Assembly (NCBI GenBank): GCA_025458915.1
Contig: JALORL010000005.1
Coordinates: 1-45,481, forward strand
DNA length: 45,481 nt
Reading direction: 5' to 3'
DNA from: Hydrogenophaga sp.
GTDB taxonomy: Bacteria; Pseudomonadota; Gammaproteobacteria; Burkholderiales; Burkholderiaceae_C
The notes beneath the pieces were generated by a model. The model made no database searches. It was given only the letters and a program-made list of their open reading frames with translations, and was not told where the DNA came from. Below are positions 43,726 to 45,481 of the stretch, piece by piece. Numbering within the stretch: the first letter of the stretch is position 1; the number at the start of each line of letters is the position of its first letter. Position numbers and translations under genes: made by a program.

Positions 43726-45481
43726 ATGATGTTCATGTTCAAACCCATCCTCTCCCCGGTAGCGCTGGCAGTGGCGGTCGTGGCCGCGTCCGGTTTTGCC
43801 GCCGTTCAGTCCGTTCATGCGCAGACAGCCACCGAACAGGCCACCACCGTCCTGAACATTCCTGCACAGCCACTCGCCCAAGCGCTCAACGAGCTGGCGC
43901 GGCAGACCCGCATGCAACTGCTGGTGCAGCGCCAGCTGGTGGAGGGCAAGCAAGCACCGGCCGTGAGCGGCAACCTGACGGTGCGCCAGGCCCTGCAGCG
44001 CCTGCTGGCCGGCAGCAGCCTGGAGCCCTCGTTCGACGGCAACTCCGTCGTCATCAAGGCGGCGGTTGCAGCCGCCCCCCAAGGCGAAGCGGTTTTGCCG
44101 ACGGTCACCGTCACCGCCTCCAACGAACAGCCTTTGCCCGTTCGGCAGGAGCGCGGGTTTCGCGCCCGAAGCTCTGCGGTTTCCGGCTTTCGCGAGCAGG
44201 AGGTGCTGAACACGCCGTTCTCGACCACCACGGTCAGCGCCGAGGTCATCGCCGATCAGCAGGCCAAGTCGCTGGCCGACGTCGTTCGCAACGACCCGTC
44301 CGTAACCCTCGCGGGAGACCCGCACTGGTTCGAGCGCGTCAATGTGCGAGGTTTCTACCTGAGCACCGACGCTGTGTACCGCGACGGCATGAGCATCAAC
44401 GACCAGGGCAGCATCGCGCTTGAGAACAAGGCGGCCGTGGAGGTGAACAAGGGCCTGTCGGCACTGCGCTACGGCGCGACATCGCCGGGCGGCACCCTCA
44501 ACTACGTGGTCAAGCGCCCCACCGCCGAGCCCTTGCGCACGATCAGCGTGAGCGCCAACGGCGACGGCGGGTTCGGCGCCCATGCCGATCTGGGCGGCCG
44601 CTTCGGCAGCGACGCGCAGTTTGGCTACCGAATCAATGCGGCGGCCGAGGAGCAGCGTTCCCACGTCAAGGCCTTTAAGGGAGACAAACAGTTCGTCAGC
44701 GGCTTCTTCGACTGGCAGGTCAACAACCAGCTGTCGCTGGAGCTTGACGTGGAACACCAGCGCCTGAAGAAGCTGAGCGTGCGCGGTCCTTCGCTCTGGT
44801 GGTGGGGCTGGGATGAGGACGCGGCCGCAGTGGCGGCGGCCCAGGCGGCCTTCGATCGGATCGGGCCTCAAACCTACGCCTACCAGAGCTGGGCCATGGA
44901 GCCCAACGAACAGACCTATGTGGTGACCCGCGCCCACTACCGCATCAACGATGCCTGGAAGGCGAGCTTCTCCGCCCACCGAAGCAAACTCTGGCGCGAC
45001 CAGAATTCGTCGGACGCCTGGGACGTTGTGGGCCCCAACGGCGACTACGAGGCCAGCATCTACTACTCGCCCGACCAGGAACGCAACAACAGCGCCTACC
45101 AGCTGGTGGTGCAGGGTGACATCCGCCAGGGCCCGCTGCGCCACGAGCTGGCCTTTGGCCACGACCGGGTGCAGCGGGACATGACCTACCCCGAAGGGGT
45201 CTACGAGTCGATCGGGTTTGACAACCTGTTCAACCCGGTGGGCCTGCCCAGGCCCGCGGTCGGCCCGGCCGAGGCCGGTCCGTCGTACCTCGCCAACCGG
45301 AGCCGGTTCGGTGCCAGTTCGGCGACCGACGCATTGGCCCAGCGGTACAAACGCTCCAAAACCAACCCCACCCTGGGCGTCGTCTTCAAACCGACACCCC
45401 AAGGCAGCGTGTACCTGAGTTACGCCGAAGGCATCGAGCAAGGCGGCGTTGTCAACGGGGCCAACTACACCAACAACCGCG
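43726..45481 (+). CDS. TonB-dependent siderophore receptor 3 with STN domain, cut by window end
   Basis: The gene starts at ATG 43726 (or 43729), 32 bp after receptor 2, and is open to the window edge (585 codons visible); the track lists only its antisense shadows. Signal peptide to SVHAQT, STN domain 'IPAQPLAQALNELARQTRMQLLVQRQLVEGKQAPAVSGNLTVRQALQRLLAG', TonB box in 'VLPTVTVTASNEQ', plug with 'SLADVVRNDPSVTLAGDPHWFERVNVRGF' and an intact 'KGLSALRYGATSPGGTLNYVVKRPT', then barrel strands up to 'GSVYLSYAEGIEQGG'. It resembles hydroxamate/pyoverdine-class receptors, but the substrate cannot be fixed. The close spacing suggests co-transcription with receptor 2. Confidence 0.9.
   Translation, partial: MMFMFKPILSPVALAVAVVAASGFAAVQSVHAQTATEQATTVLNIPAQPLAQALNELARQTRMQLLVQRQLVEGKQAPAVSGNLTVRQALQRLLAGSSLEPSFDGNSVVIKAAVAAAPQGEAVLPTVTVTASNEQPLPVRQERGFRARSSAVSGFREQEVLNTPFSTTTVSAEVIADQQAKSLADVVRNDPSVTLAGDPHWFERVNVRGFYLSTDAVYRDGMSINDQGSIALENKAAVEVNKGLSALRYGATSPGGTLNYVVKRPTAEPLRTISVSANGDGGFGAHADLGGRFGSDAQFGYRINAAAEEQRSHVKAFKGDKQFVSGFFDWQVNNQLSLELDVEHQRLKKLSVRGPSLWWWGWDEDAAAVAAAQAAFDRIGPQTYAYQSWAMEPNEQTYVVTRAHYRINDAWKASFSAHRSKLWRDQNSSDAWDVVGPNGDYEASIYYSPDQERNNSAYQLVVQGDIRQGPLRHELAFGHDRVQRDMTYPEGVYESIGFDNLFNPVGLPRPAVGPAEAGPSYLANRSRFGASSATDALAQRYKRSKTNPTLGVVFKPTPQGSVYLSYAEGIEQGGVVNGANYTNNR

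Noticed and set aside
43666-45441. 591-codon minus-strand ORF at the window end
   Set aside because: It is the antisense shadow of receptor 3, whose plus-strand frame is open to the window edge and therefore missing from the track.

Overview
The window reads as chromosomal DNA of a high-GC betaproteobacterium of the Burkholderiales, most likely a member of the Comamonadaceae. This rests on the gene content and order of the housekeeping part (tolB-pal-cpoB; purD-hemF-nadD-rsfS-rlmH-maf-rng; clpS-clpA) and on protein style. It is inferred by reading, not by database search.

Positions 1-20.8 kb are conserved core. After a tRNA-Lys come tcdA (apparently broken near its 3' end) and a YeeE/YedE-type sulfur transporter. 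Next is a tolB-pal-cpoB envelope operon, divergent from an MsbA-like lipid exporter, then an OmpA-like barrel protein. A long leftward run follows: yebC, purD, hemF, nadD, rsfS, rlmH, maf and rng, several joined by 4-base stop/start overlaps. A HerA-like ATPase (DUF853) and a DUF1499 lipoprotein-sized gene run rightward, meeting clpS-clpA at a bidirectional terminator.

Positions 21-28.7 kb are an accessory island made of fragments. It holds an AbiE-type toxin-antitoxin pair (abiEi-abiEii), the first 82 codons of a DUF2397 gene (JetA of type III Wadjet anti-plasmid systems), and then, with no gap, the C-terminal part of a plasmid/ICE replication initiator (RepA). Three iteron-like repeats, a parA with a small deletion and frameshift, a small DNA-binding-type protein, DUF2840, TraF and a DUF3363/VirD2-like relaxase follow. 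This order matches the parA-traF-relaxase block of Tn4371-like integrative conjugative elements. No integrase, coupling protein or T4SS gene follows in the window, so it looks like a decayed remnant.

Positions 28.7-45.5 kb are an iron-uptake region. Two FecI/FecR cell-surface signalling modules lie in the same orientation, each preceded by a near-perfect Fur-box palindrome and sharing a roughly 325-bp direct repeat. Between and after them are three TonB-dependent receptors carrying the N-terminal STN signalling domain (the last cut by the window end), a DUF3649-PepSY-DUF3325 membrane module, a dedicated tonB-exbB-exbD set and a Fur-family protein that seems to lack most regulatory metal ligands. 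Functionally: low iron releases Fur; FecI/FecR pairs sense receptor occupancy through STN domains; receptors import ferric siderophores using TonB/ExbBD energy; the PepSY membrane module probably helps release or reduce iron.

Three separate coding regions (tcdA, parA and the plug of receptor 2) show small internal deletions relative to their families. These may be real decay or assembly errors and should be checked first. Receptor 1 is a mosaic with a lower-GC plug/barrel, and a ParDE-type toxin-antitoxin pair is wedged inside the first Fec module.
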